Origin: Taenia hydatigena
Lineage: Eukaryota; Platyhelminthes; Cestoda; Cyclophyllidea; Taeniidae
Assembly: GCA_036345935.2 (NCBI GenBank)
Contig: JADWOT020000002.1
Coordinates: forward strand, 18,130,754 to 18,194,753
Direction of reading: 5' to 3'
DNA: 64,000 nt
The notes beneath the pieces were generated by a model. That model did no database searches. It was not told the DNA's origin and saw only the letters and a program-made list of their open reading frames with translations. Positions 13,229 through 24,461 of the stretch are shown here, piece after piece (position 1 is the stretch's first letter; each line of letters begins with the position of its first letter). Both the position numbers and the translations under genes were made by a program.

Positions 13229-15224
13229 GCTGACACTTACGGAACTGCAGGCTGAAAGTAGTGGGTCTCTACTGACACACTAACAGCAAAAATGTCGAGA
13301 GCTTTTGCAACTGCTTCAAGACATCACTGGATAAGCTTTCGTTGCCTACGTTGCTGCTCTTCTAATTTTAGACTTTTGGCATCACGAACACCCCCACCTC
13401 TAATCGATGTCTCGTCAGAGGGAGCGAACCTTGAATTAGCACTCCCTTTTATAACATGTAGTCTGTTCACAGGTTAATCTACGCTACAGAGAAAAGTAGC
13501 ATTATGCGAATTATAAAACTAACAAATAAGCAGTGTCACTTTGCGGACCTTAAGAATCTTATGCGGGGATATAAAGACTCTAGGTTCCACAATATTCTCC
13601 TTTCACAAGCATCGGGTGCTCTCTCGGTAGCTATATGACGCAGTGCTGTCTAAGGAGCAAAATTCGTGTCATGATGGAAGATTTCAACATAACTTTGGCA
13701 AAGCTCATGATCAGCAGATCGTGCATGCCGAAGATGACTAGCAGGAGAGAGAATGCAAAGGCGAGGTGTGGTGGAGATGACAGAGATGCCTGCATAATGG
13801 GGAACTGATGCTGCGAGTGTGAAGAGGGGATTGAAGGACCCTGCTGACATCGCCCAGGAAGGCGATGAGCGCAAAATCGATTTAAGCCTGCCTTTCAATG
13901 TGCTCATTGCAGCAAACAATTAACATTGGGCGCACATAATTAGAGGTGACATCATAAAATTGGAAGAAAAGTTTCGTACAAATCTCAGCCAATTAGACAT
14001 AAATTTGTGCTAAACTTTTACTCAGTAGTAAAACAAAAATAGGTTGTCCTTATTTTGGATTGGTGAGGAATTGAACGAAAATTTCCCAAAATGGGCAGGG
14101 GCAGGGACAATTGTGGACCGTTCTTGTGTTGTGTCGACTGTCGTTAGTGGGACCAGGAGCAATTGGAGTAACCGAGATCGGTAGATAGAGAATTTGGACC
14201 TGTGTCGATTGTGACGACGAATCTAAAGGGACAATAAAGTAGATAGCTGGGAAATCGGGTTTTAAGGCAATAAAACCAAATGCTCAGGAAGAATCAACCT
14301 AGACAGAGATGTTCAGTCAATCCGAATTGAGGTGCATATTTTTTCAAGGTACTACAAGGCAAGAAATAATAAGGAAGGCGTAAGAAGACTTATTCAGCGA
14401 ATCCAATTTGTTAGTCTTTGCCACAAATTTCTCGGCAAACAGAATAAAGTGATGGAATAACAATGGGCCAAATATTATACATTACAACCATTAAGCGTAG
14501 ATGAAACGATCAGTTAAAGAAAAAAGTGGGGAGTGAAAATTATGCTTAAGATAAAATGACCAAGAAATTTGGACATTAAGTAGCGGCTGAATTTAGAATA
14601 ATGCACACAATCATCTCTCAGAAGGGTTGTAACGTGTAACTCATAATTTGACAAGACCTGTGTGTTATACACCGTCAAATCTATGCATTCATCTTTGATT
14701 GCCTTCATCACGGCTACCTGGAAGCCCAATACAACCGCTACAGCAAACACAATTACACATGAAAAACAATGCTCAAATCAGTTGGGATAAAAATTTTATT
14801 GAAAATCAACGTTAGCAGCATTTGTTACTGACTCAACGCAAAGTGGTAACAGAGGAGAATGTGTAAACCACCGACTAGCTCATCCACCACCATAGCATTC
14901 AAAGACATCTTCACTAGCGTCGGTGTAAGCACAACCTCAGTGGTCTACCACCACTGCTGCGACCATCCCCACGGTTGCGCGCATTGCGGCGCCACTATAG
15001 GCGACCATGCATGAGGCATTCCCCACTGCGGCTTCTGCACCGGCCACCATCTACACTTCTCCTCACATTGTGGGCTCTCCACAACCCCAGCCCATGGTAC
15101 CCACTTCCACGGATACGAACATGACCAACTCCCACACTCCATTTCTTCGGCTGCCTCTTTGCTTCGTTTGATATGACTTGTGTGCAGCACGGTGTTTGCT
15201 CATATACTCTCCTCGTTGGTTCCA
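13229..15224. repeat. Left core of inverted repeat, 1,996 bp, apparently identical to right core
   Basis: Every compared point pairs with the right arm at a constant coordinate sum of 34663 (for example 13292 with 21371, 13650 with 21013, 14514 with 20149, 14945 with 19718), so there is no indel over the whole core. Several hundred bases compared directly are identical. The first mismatches fall at 13228/21435 and 15225/19438. Beyond both points the same arms continue as diverged homology. Confidence 0.9.
14945..15190 (-). other. Trp/Cys/Pro-rich open frame in the repeat (left copy), coding status doubtful
   Basis: The frame contains MECGSWSCSYPWKWVPW and ends in a TAG after SQQWW. The sequence is the exact mirror of 19473-19718. 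Against the third copy (41699-42124) the first 50 codons show about eight amino-acid replacements and one silent change, which is not what a selected protein should show. The residue bias is striking but may be a by-product of a GC-rich conserved DNA segment. Confidence 0.2.
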
Positions 15225-15575
15225 ATTGTTGCAAGTGACGTTCGTGCTAAATGTACTTCTGCTTTTGTGTGTGTGTGTGTATCCCACTCCCCACCACCAC
15301 TCTCATGAATGGGACTTTAAGATATACCTAGAACGGTTGATCACCCACGTGCTCGTAACTCAAGGAGATAGAATTGTTTTTGACAGCGCTCATATCGGCA
15401 ACAAGATCAGTGTTAGCGGCTGTATTTTGTATAAATTGCCCACCTTATTCCGATGGGAAGCGAGCTATAATGGCTTTGCTGAATGAGCTGCTTAAAACAC
15501 CTCGTTAATCTGCAATGACTACAGCCTAAGTGCTAAACACCCTCCTTACTGGCATACGCCCAAAGAAATAGCTAA
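15225..15575. repeat. Left arm, inner diverged part
   Basis: Matches the reverse complement of about 19085-19438 and, separately, of about 18130-18440, with many substitutions. A (GT)7 run at 267-280 of the 15 kb block lies just inside the homogenised core boundary. Homology fades near 15575. Confidence 0.75.
15267..15280. repeat. Microsatellite (GT)7
   Basis: Fourteen alternating bases located 43 bp from the inner boundary of the identical core. The right arm lacks it at the corresponding place. Confidence 0.85.
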
Positions 15576-16929
15576 TGAGTAAAATACTAAATTTTTAATC
15601 ATTTAAATTATTTTGACAGTTGAGCATAGTTTCGTAGTCCATTTTAATGTCTAGTTAGCTTGACTGTTCCCATCACATTTCATGGTTACGCCCATTACGT
15701 TGGCATTGTCCGCGGCGTAATTTAACTGGTGTCAAAAGACATAAACTTCTATGTATCACTGAATCGCGTTAACGGTCCATCCGTGTAGAAGGTCATTAGC
15801 AATATCTGCAGAGATAGTAAAAGGCCAGAGAAGAACCGCTTGAAATAAATACGCAAAATGAGATTTAACAGCGCTGAAGGTCGCATGCAGATAAATTCGC
15901 GGATGAAAGAATGCATGTGTATTCATTTGTTTAAATTGGACTCTGAAGCACCTGCATAAACATCGCCTTTTGTATCATGAAATGGTTTCATAAACTGCAA
16001 AAATTGTTAATTTTAGTCAATTATCACTATGGCGTGGGCTGCCTGAACCAACCAACCTGTCATGATTATTCCCTTACAGCAATAAGCTTCTTGGTAGGCA
16101 TTAAAAATCTCCATCAATTCTGTAAAGATTTTGCTGATTTAGTGGCAATTAAGAAATAAGAACAGATCTTGGGGCATCGAATATCGTGCTTTCTGTTGGA
16201 GGCATCTACAATTCCAGGAGGTCACACCATTACTATAATCTGAAAAGGTTTCAGTTAAAACCACTTATTTTTAAGTTAATATTCTATTTACCATCGGCTA
16301 ACCTGAGAAGCGATTGCTATAAAGACTTTAGCTTACTCGATGCGGTAATGTTTTGCAAAGCACGTTTAGTATCAGAGCGAATAGTTTAGCCTCCGCATTT
16401 TACTTTTTACGAGGCAAAATTACAGAAGCATTAAAGGCTTTACCGAAACTGCATTTTAGATGCACTGTGACATTAGCGGTGTAGAAATTATTTTATGTGC
16501 GCTGCAAACGAGACCTCGCAGGTATGGGGATGGTGCGTAGCTAGGTTATAAGTGAAATGTACGTAGCCATTAGTTGTACGCACAATCATGTTCTTCTTTT
16601 ATGCTCGTGTTGCGACAACTAGAAGAAACCTCTCTGGACGTGCATGTATGCGCACAAACCATGGATATGGTGGTGTGATGGGCGTGGAGGATGTCAGTGA
16701 TTGTTACTCCGTTCATTGGCAGCTTTCTCCACAACAACTACTTGCGTTGACGATTTTCCTAAAACTTAAGAGACTGTTTCATTTCGCGCGTAATACACAT
16801 GAGTAAGTTGTTTTGGATTGGTACCAAGAGCCTAATTTCATGAAACGTAAAAATTCGGCATGTGTGTGTGCATAAGTGTGTGGATATGGAATGACTTACC
16901 ACACACGTGCGCAATGAATTCACACCACC
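15576..16929. other. Spacer of the inverted repeat, no gene recognised
   Basis: AT-rich, only chance frames (for example 15977-16159 and 16588-16806). No RNA gene or repeat was seen. Confidence 0.45.
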
Positions 16930-18004
16930 TAGCCAACCTTCGGCTTCAACTATGTGCTTTTCAAACCGGAGCACATTCGCGCAAAGCCAACAACAGCATG
17001 GTCTCATTTAGCTCCTTTAGGAGAAACTTAGAAATTTCGACTAATGCATGCGCAGTTCGATAACTGCCTGAAGTCGCATTACTGTTCGCTTTATGGGGCG
17101 ATTTGTTGGCAAAAGTATAATAACCTCTGAGCATAAGCCACCAGCTTACGCTGATTCCTTTTAGACAAATTTCACACTTCCACGAGGTACTGCTGTCCTT
17201 TTGCGTTGCCCTCATCAGTGCATAAACTGAGGTGAAATCAGCATAGGTCAAGATTTTATTGTGCAAACGAGTTTATTTACAATGTCTCCTTTAGGAAAAA
17301 ACGAACGATCTTGATGCTCAGCACAGGTGCCTATCTGAGTAACCATGGCCCCACCGTGATTGATATATCCGCGTATCGGTCTGCAAGCAAATCATGTTCA
17401 AAGTGGCTGTTCAACTCTGCTTGGTTATTCAACGAAAAAGAGAATTCAAAAACCTTTCACAGCAGCAAAAGAAACGAAATTGTTCAGTGAAGGGCTGGAT
17501 ATCATTAGAAGCAAGCAAGTGGTGTAATGCTCAATGGAAGTGTCACAACGATTAGCAATGAAAACAATGCAAATTTAGAGTTTATTTTAGCTTTCTCATG
17601 TGTTCAGCAAAGCCACATTAATTCAAACTAAAAGACAAATAATTCATACGGAGTAGAAAGTCTATTCTTCACTGCCAATATATCAGGCTTATCAATTGGG
17701 CACCAGGACGTTGCTAAATTTTGAATAGATCTAGAGCTACTTGACATGCCACGACATGTGATACCATCACAAAGCAGATTGTCAAATCATGCAATATTAT
17801 TAATGCAGAGGTGTTAGAGGTGTAGTAAATGTTGAGATGCAAACTAAATGGTGGTCCTTGGCATATGCGAATCCATTAGAGAACGAATTTGAGGTACCGA
17901 AAATGCACATAAGTAGTTTAGGAGGAACGATTAAATGACAAACTTCTGAGTGATGTAAACAAGCTTTTGGCATTATGATAAGCATTTACTCGAGGTTCGA
18001 GTAA
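16930..18004. repeat. Dispersed repeat family, copy A (proximal part)
   Basis: The reverse complement aligns through most of its length with 42,600-43,650. Clear anchors are the string around CACATGT..TGGCATGTCAAGTAG (17740-17790 against 42800-42835), GCAGACCGATA (17372-17384 against 43185-43196), TTTGCACAATAAAATCTTG (17250-17268 against 43303-43321) and ACTTCAGGCAGTTATC (17060-17075 against 43531-43546). Identity is perhaps 70-75 %. Confidence 0.7.
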
Positions 18005-18445
18005 AAGGAAATGCGATCGAGCAAGGTTAGCAGGATAAGTTGCGGAGGATATTGTGCGCGGCAGTCAAACAAGGCGAGATCATCGCGGATCCCGATTGAA
18101 ATCGTTGGGCATTTCTTTAAGCGTATGTCACTAAGGAGGACGTTTGGCACTTAAGCTGTAGTCATTGCAGATTAACGAGGTGTTTTAAGCAGTTTGTTTA
18201 GCAAAGCCATTATAGCTCGCTCCGCATAGGAATAAGGCGGACAATTTACACAAAATACTGCCGCTAACATTGATCTTGTTGCCGATATGTGCGCTGTCGA
18301 AAACGATTCTATCTTCTTGAGTTACGAGCACGTGGGCGATCAAACGCTCTAGGTATATCTTAAAGCCTTATTCACGCAAAAGCAGAAGTACAGTTAGCAC
18401 GAGCATCACGTGGAACAATTGGAACCAACGAGGAGAGTATATAAG
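18005..18445 (+). repeat. Direct duplication, unit 1
   Basis: This segment is repeated about 1 kb downstream at 19005-19455, with shared strings such as GGTTAGCAGGATAAGTTGCGGAG at the start and GGAACCAACGAGGAGAGTATAT at the end. It is also related to the inner part of the left arm (15225-15575, inverted) and to about 42090-42600 (inverted). After the TATAT string the two units diverge completely. Confidence 0.8.
18438..18445 (+). promoter_or_regulatory. Possible TATA box at the end of direct-repeat unit 1
   Basis: TATATAAG follows the conserved GGAGAG. The corresponding position in the other copies reads TATATGAG. The sequence changes right after it, as if the same upstream segment had been joined to different downstream sequence. 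ATG|GTAAGC at 18551 followed by CTACTCAG at about 18650 could form a tiny exon pair, but the resulting frame is only some 20 codons. Promoter activity is inference. Confidence 0.25.
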
Positions 18446-19004
18446 TGTAGAACAAGCTGGTGAGAGCCAAAGGCACAGAGAAGAAGGAGCAGCTCATTTT
18501 TATTTCCGTAGCGAAGTAATCACCAACGCAATACCACTGTAAAACTTAGGATGGTAAGCACCCATTAATTTCTTGAACAGCTTAAAGCAGTCATCACTGA
18601 ATAGCATATCCTTGTCAGACTGACGCCACATTCTTATCCTTTCTACTCAGTGGAAGAGGAAATTCACATGGTTAGGCATCATACGATGTTCACATGCAGG
18701 ATCTAGATGAGGCGAAGAGAGCAGTACACATAAGCCACATTCGATTTCATTCGCCAAAGTTAATGTCACATCACGCTCTGTAACTTGTTTAAGCTGGCTT
18801 GATTTCAAACACCTTCCTTACGACTTGTGGGATACGCACCATCGCTTCAGACACAACTCAATAAATGGTCGCATTTAATAGTGGAGCATATGATTTGACA
18901 GATCAAATGGGCTATGCTACCAGTCACTATGCTGGCCTGAGACATGGATGGAAAACCAGTCATGCTTGACTGCCTCCTTGCATAAGTCTGAGTACTCCAG
19001 GTTG

Positions 19005-19438
19005 AGCAGGGTTAGCAGGATAAGTTGCGGAGATTATTGTGCACGGGTGTCGAACAAGGCAAAATCATGAAGGGTCCTGATTGAAGTCGTTGGCTATTGC
19101 TTCGGGCGTATGCCAGTAAGGAGGGCGTTTGGCATTTAAGTTGCAGTCGTTGCAGATTAACGCAGTGTTGTAAGTAGTTTGTTCAGCAAAGCTATCACCG
19201 TTCGCTCCGTATCGAGATAAGGCGGACAATTTATGCAAAATAAACCGCTGCTAACACTGATCTTGTTGCTGGCATTGCGCTGTCAAAAAATATTTCCGTC
19301 TGCTTGGGTCACGAGCACTTGGGTGACCATCCACTCTAAGCACATCTTAAAGTTCCATTCACGAGAGTGGTGGTGAGGAGTGGGAAGCACGAACACAATA
19401 GTAGAGGTACAGTTAGCGCGAACGTCACGCGCAACAAA
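19005..19438 (+). repeat. Direct duplication, unit 2, and right arm inner diverged part
   Basis: Repeats 18005-18440 in the same orientation and mirrors 15225-15575. The identical core of the inverted repeat begins right after it. Confidence 0.8.
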
Positions 19439-21434
19439 TGGAACCAACGAGGAGAGTATATGAGCAAACACCGTGCTGCACACAAGTCATATCAAACGAA
19501 GCAAAGAGGCAGCCGAAGAAATGGAGTGTGGGAGTTGGTCATGTTCGTATCCGTGGAAGTGGGTACCATGGGCTGGGGTTGTGGAGAGCCCACAATGTGA
19601 GGAGAAGTGTAGATGGTGGCCGGTGCAGAAGCCGCAGTGGGGAATGCCTCATGCATGGTCGCCTATAGTGGCGCCGCAATGCGCGCAACCGTGGGGATGG
19701 TCGCAGCAGTGGTGGTAGACCACTGAGGTTGTGCTTACACCGACGCTAGTGAAGATGTCTTTGAATGCTATGGTGGTGGATGAGCTAGTCGGTGGTTTAC
19801 ACATTCTCCTCTGTTACCACTTTGCGTTGAGTCAGTAACAAATGCTGCTAACGTTGATTTTCAATAAAATTTTTATCCCAACTGATTTGAGCATTGTTTT
19901 TCATGTGTAATTGTGTTTGCTGTAGCGGTTGTATTGGGCTTCCAGGTAGCCGTGATGAAGGCAATCAAAGATGAATGCATAGATTTGACGGTGTATAACA
20001 CACAGGTCTTGTCAAATTATGAGTTACACGTTACAACCCTTCTGAGAGATGATTGTGTGCATTATTCTAAATTCAGCCGCTACTTAATGTCCAAATTTCT
20101 TGGTCATTTTATCTTAAGCATAATTTTCACTCCCCACTTTTTTCTTTAACTGATCGTTTCATCTACGCTTAATGGTTGTAATGTATAATATTTGGCCCAT
20201 TGTTATTCCATCACTTTATTCTGTTTGCCGAGAAATTTGTGGCAAAGACTAACAAATTGGATTCGCTGAATAAGTCTTCTTACGCCTTCCTTATTATTTC
20301 TTGCCTTGTAGTACCTTGAAAAAATATGCACCTCAATTCGGATTGACTGAACATCTCTGTCTAGGTTGATTCTTCCTGAGCATTTGGTTTTATTGCCTTA
20401 AAACCCGATTTCCCAGCTATCTACTTTATTGTCCCTTTAGATTCGTCGTCACAATCGACACAGGTCCAAATTCTCTATCTACCGATCTCGGTTACTCCAA
20501 TTGCTCCTGGTCCCACTAACGACAGTCGACACAACACAAGAACGGTCCACAATTGTCCCTGCCCCTGCCCATTTTGGGAAATTTTCGTTCAATTCCTCAC
20601 CAATCCAAAATAAGGACAACCTATTTTTGTTTTACTACTGAGTAAAAGTTTAGCACAAATTTATGTCTAATTGGCTGAGATTTGTACGAAACTTTTCTTC
20701 CAATTTTATGATGTCACCTCTAATTATGTGCGCCCAATGTTAATTGTTTGCTGCAATGAGCACATTGAAAGGCAGGCTTAAATCGATTTTGCGCTCATCG
20801 CCTTCCTGGGCGATGTCAGCAGGGTCCTTCAATCCCCTCTTCACACTCGCAGCATCAGTTCCCCATTATGCAGGCATCTCTGTCATCTCCACCACACCTC
20901 GCCTTTGCATTCTCTCTCCTGCTAGTCATCTTCGGCATGCACGATCTGCTGATCATGAGCTTTGCCAAAGTTATGTTGAAATCTTCCATCATGACACGAA
21001 TTTTGCTCCTTAGACAGCACTGCGTCATATAGCTACCGAGAGAGCACCCGATGCTTGTGAAAGGAGAATATTGTGGAACCTAGAGTCTTTATATCCCCGC
21101 ATAAGATTCTTAAGGTCCGCAAAGTGACACTGCTTATTTGTTAGTTTTATAATTCGCATAATGCTACTTTTCTCTGTAGCGTAGATTAACCTGTGAACAG
21201 ACTACATGTTATAAAAGGGAGTGCTAATTCAAGGTTCGCTCCCTCTGACGAGACATCGATTAGAGGTGGGGGTGTTCGTGATGCCAAAAGTCTAAAATTA
21301 GAAGAGCAGCAACGTAGGCAACGAAAGCTTATCCAGTGATGTCTTGAAGCAGTTGCAAAAGCTCTCGACATTTTTGCTGTTAGTGTGTCAGTAGAGACCC
21401 ACTACTTTCAGCCTGCAGTTCCGTAAGTGTCAGC
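19439..21434. repeat. Right core of inverted repeat, 1,996 bp, apparently identical to left core
   Basis: Reverse complement of 13229-15224 with no indel and no mismatch seen in the compared parts. It contains an AATAAA (19863-19868) downstream of the Trp-rich frame, a 78-codon frame (19913-20149), an 89-codon frame (20744-21013) and a 61-codon minus-strand frame (21371-21186). None is recognised. Confidence 0.9.
19473..19718 (+). other. Trp/Cys/Pro-rich open frame in the repeat (right copy), coding status doubtful
   Basis: Same 81-codon frame as on the minus strand at 14945-15190. A TATA-like TATATGAG lies upstream near 19456, and AATAAA follows about 145 bp after the TAG, so a short transcript is conceivable. 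The protein shows no signal peptide. Confidence 0.2.
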
Positions 21435-22250
21435 GGACAGCAGACCACAGAAACAAACAGCTGACCACTGGCGCACACACTACGATAGATAAGAGTGATT
21501 GGAAGAGGAGAAGCACGGTACAATATTGCATTTATTGCAGCCAACAGCTCATCTCGCAAAAGATTGCCAGAATGGCGACACTAACTCACACGCCGTTGCC
21601 GACAGGCATCGCATGCAGCACCAGTGTGCTGACAGCAGATGCAAACCGAGAAGGCTAGAATTAACCGTTGCAGGGAGTCACCAAGACCATCGTCGAACAA
21701 AGCACCGAATATTTGTTCCCGATGCCCGTGAATACGCCAAAGTCATTAAGAGGTGCATGTGAGGAGTGGCTTTAAAGCAGTGCTAAATGCCACCCAACAG
21801 TTGCCAATGCAAACGTATATCAAAGCTCAAATTCCTTACGCACTTCCTCTGCATGGATATGAGAACGTGAAAACAAGGCAGTGGTTTTGGATCTTACTGT
21901 TCATTTTCCGTAGCTTCTTATTTTATCCTAGTTGACGACAGTGAACATGCACTGCTTTACCATTCCTCAGGTCTGAGCTAATATCTGCGGAAGTAAGCAT
22001 TGATATCTGAGTGAGGAGCTATTTTATGTCGTAGGCACACATGAATTTTTGCGATGATTGCGGGTGTCCAGTACCTCATCGGCTCTTCAGCGTGGTCTTG
22101 ATTTTTAACACAACCTCACTAACTCATTCGTGTCATCCAGCCGTTCTTTTGGGGTACTCGCACCTTCATATAGCAGTAAATATTCTCTCCTATCAAGCAA
22201 AGCAATGACGATTATGCGAAATTTGTAATTTATTTTGATTTCGCCTCGAC
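21435..22250. repeat. Right arm of large inverted repeat, outer diverged part
   Basis: Mirrors 11232-13228 without the 1.2 kb block. Directly outside the core the right arm also carries about 20 extra bases (near 21435-21455) relative to the left arm. Homology ends at about 22250 after a CGCCTCG string. Confidence 0.75.
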
Positions 22251-22950
22251 TATGGCCATCTTAGACAAAACAGCCAACTGCAAAGTAACACCAACGCTAA
22301 CCCAAGTTTATGGCTCCAAATTGCGTTGCATATTACTTAAAGCACCTCAATTATAACAAGCCTAAGAAACCTAGGCGAAATCACTTACGCAATTCATCAC
22401 GAGATGCAGGTGGTGTACGCAAGCAAAGTGAAAACGAAGATGTCTCATAGACCTACCTGATTGTGGGTCGTTCCTCTAAAAATGCTGCGAGTTGAGAGCA
22501 AGCTTTGACAATATTGAGCATGGCTCTTCAATTCAGCCACGCATTAAATATTATTGGCCACCGTGTGGGCTGCAGGAAGCGATGAAGTGGGTGGTATGTT
22601 GCATTCTGTTATTTGACTCAGATGAGCACGAATAAGCGTTTGACGAGAGTACACTTTCCTCATTAGTTTGGTGTCCTCATGCATCATTTAAAGAAACGGT
22701 ACAGACATTTTCACGCAATTTGCGGCCCCAAAACCACCTTGTGTTCATCTATTTTAGCATCACAACATGCGTAAGAGGTCGACTTTCCTAAAATACAATA
22801 TCCGCGTGTCGAGAACAGCGGCCACTAATTATAATTTCAGGCGGCTCACACTGGTTACGTTAGGCCAAGATAAGTCTTAGAATGCTCCTTCTTACTACAA
22901 TTACTTTTGCGATGTTAGGTGCAAACATTCCCCATTTTTTCAAGGGATGA
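22251..22950. other. No gene recognised
   Basis: AT-rich. A short frame starting at an ATG at about 22519 reads MALQFSHAL before a stop after 21 codons. It could be a relic of a leader exon for the FnIII gene downstream, but nothing proves it. Confidence 0.35.
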
Positions 22951-24461
22951 AGTCTGCTTCTTAGACATGCTTACCTAACAACGACTTTTCCTCTCGACGG
23001 CATCAAAGAGTCAAGTACTGAAAGGTGCTTTCTCCTGGCATTCGTCAACTGGTGCTACATTGGTTCTATCCTCATTGAACTAAGTTGGAATGTTGAAGAA
23101 TGTAATAGGCTGACTGAAGTGAGAATTGCTTGCTACTACTTCGTGACGAGCTTCACACTGATCTCAAGAGGAAACATCACACTTAGTGGACTGAGACCCA
23201 ATTCGACCTACAACGTGGCTGTGGAAGGAATGAGCGTTGTAGGCCTCGTCTTTAGTTGCACCAAATCCATTACAACATCACCCAATGGTAGACTTGGATG
23301 CGCGATTTTAACGCACAACCTCCCATTCGATTCCTAAGTACATGCAAATTTCATTGCTGTCTCAGCTACTAATTATTTTTGCGTCGCATTTCATTGTTGC
23401 ATTATACACACATGTAATGGAATAACGACGGATGGAAGCTGCCACAATCAGCGCATCTACCACAAACGCCATGTAAGCCCGAGCAAATGCTTTAAGGTTT
23501 AAGATTGGAGGATTATCACAGCCCATAATATGCGGTTATCGAAAAAATTATATTCCATTACAGACCGCTTGGAAGCACGATATGCGCTGGCCGTCATTCG
23601 TTTACCTCCTCCCAACGGTGATGCTAACACGCATTCTTGATACATTCCGGACAGCAAGCACAAGCAATGTTTTGGAGCTCGACAACATTGAGACTGGTTG
23701 GAATGTTACAGCACTGGGCAAAGACTACGCAGAAGTAATCACTCTAGCTGCACTAGGTGTTTCTATCTCCTACTCTGGGGTGAACCTTTAACAAAGCATT
23801 TTCGTAAGCTTGTGCATGCAATTACGTTGTACAAACCAAAAGTTAAAATCATTGTGCCACTTTTTGCATGAAAGCGTAAGAGAATTTGTTGATTCTATTG
23901 CTGTGACTCCGTTACAGTATTTGTTGAATCGCAGTTATTTGTGCGTTACGATGTCTTTATTAGGACATTCATTTTATGCATCATCATTGAGAAACACTGC
24001 TACAATCAGCGTATCTGTCGCTATCTCGCGTAGGTTAGTAGCGATTCGAGGAGCTCTTTTTAGGAAAAATCATTGCAGTCATAACTTGCGACTACCGAAA
24101 TATTCTTCTTCTTGCTACAGGCTGTTATGAAGCAAAGCGAATGGCAAGGAGACCCGTCTTATTTAGTAACTTCAAGAATAAAAACAAAGAATTCGCCATT
24201 TACCTGATTCTCGTCACTTTCGTCCGGATAACCATGACTTGAGTGTGGTCGTCCTATGAGATGAATGAAGCAAATGTGCTCATCTTCATCTGGTCCCATT
24301 TGCGTGCCCTCTTTTCTGTGTTAAGCAAAGGAGATCTAGCTCCTGCAAGTGAGTTTATTTCTCCTGGAACTACAGGTACATATCTCTGGTTACTTTGCTT
24401 ACTTTCCACAAGTCTAGCTACCGTGTACAATGATGGTGAATTTAGGAGCTATTGGCAGTAG
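22951..24461 (+). CDS. Fibronectin type III surface-antigen-like gene, partial model
   Basis: Exon A (open from 22951, donor after 23287, G|GTAGAC) encodes one FnIII domain: the first strand pair around ILIELSWNVEE, then GNITLSGLRPNSTYNVAVEG with the usual L..L.P...Y.V.V motif, ending at TTSPN. A last exon C begins after a TTCTCC..CTACAG acceptor (24376) and runs to the TAG at 24461. Its first bases complete the split glycine codon of exon A, giving a hydrophobic tail (GTYLWLLCLLSTSLATVY) that could be a membrane or GPI-anchor signal. The arrangement of one FnIII exon plus a hydrophobic tail exon resembles the small oncosphere antigens of taeniid tapeworms, which are secreted or surface-bound. 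A leader exon with signal peptide was not found, and the tail ends in ten polar residues, unusual for a GPI signal. It may be a degenerate family member. Confidence 0.45.
23564..23779 (+). CDS. Second FnIII-type exon inside the intron of the FnIII gene
   Basis: The stretch follows a good acceptor (TTCCATTACAG) and ends before GTGAAC, 72 codons, phase 0 at both ends. It contains an AWKHDM start like the conserved Trp strand and VLELDNIETGWNVTALG like the F strand of FnIII domains. Its phases do not fit the neighbouring exons (phase 1), so it cannot simply be spliced between them. It could be a relic of a second domain, an exon of another transcript, or chance similarity in the second half. Confidence 0.35.

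Noticed and set aside
14945..15190. Trp/Cys-rich small protein as a confirmed new gene family
   Set aside because: Changes between copies are almost all amino-acid replacing and a nonsense codon is fixed in two copies; kept only as a doubtful open frame.
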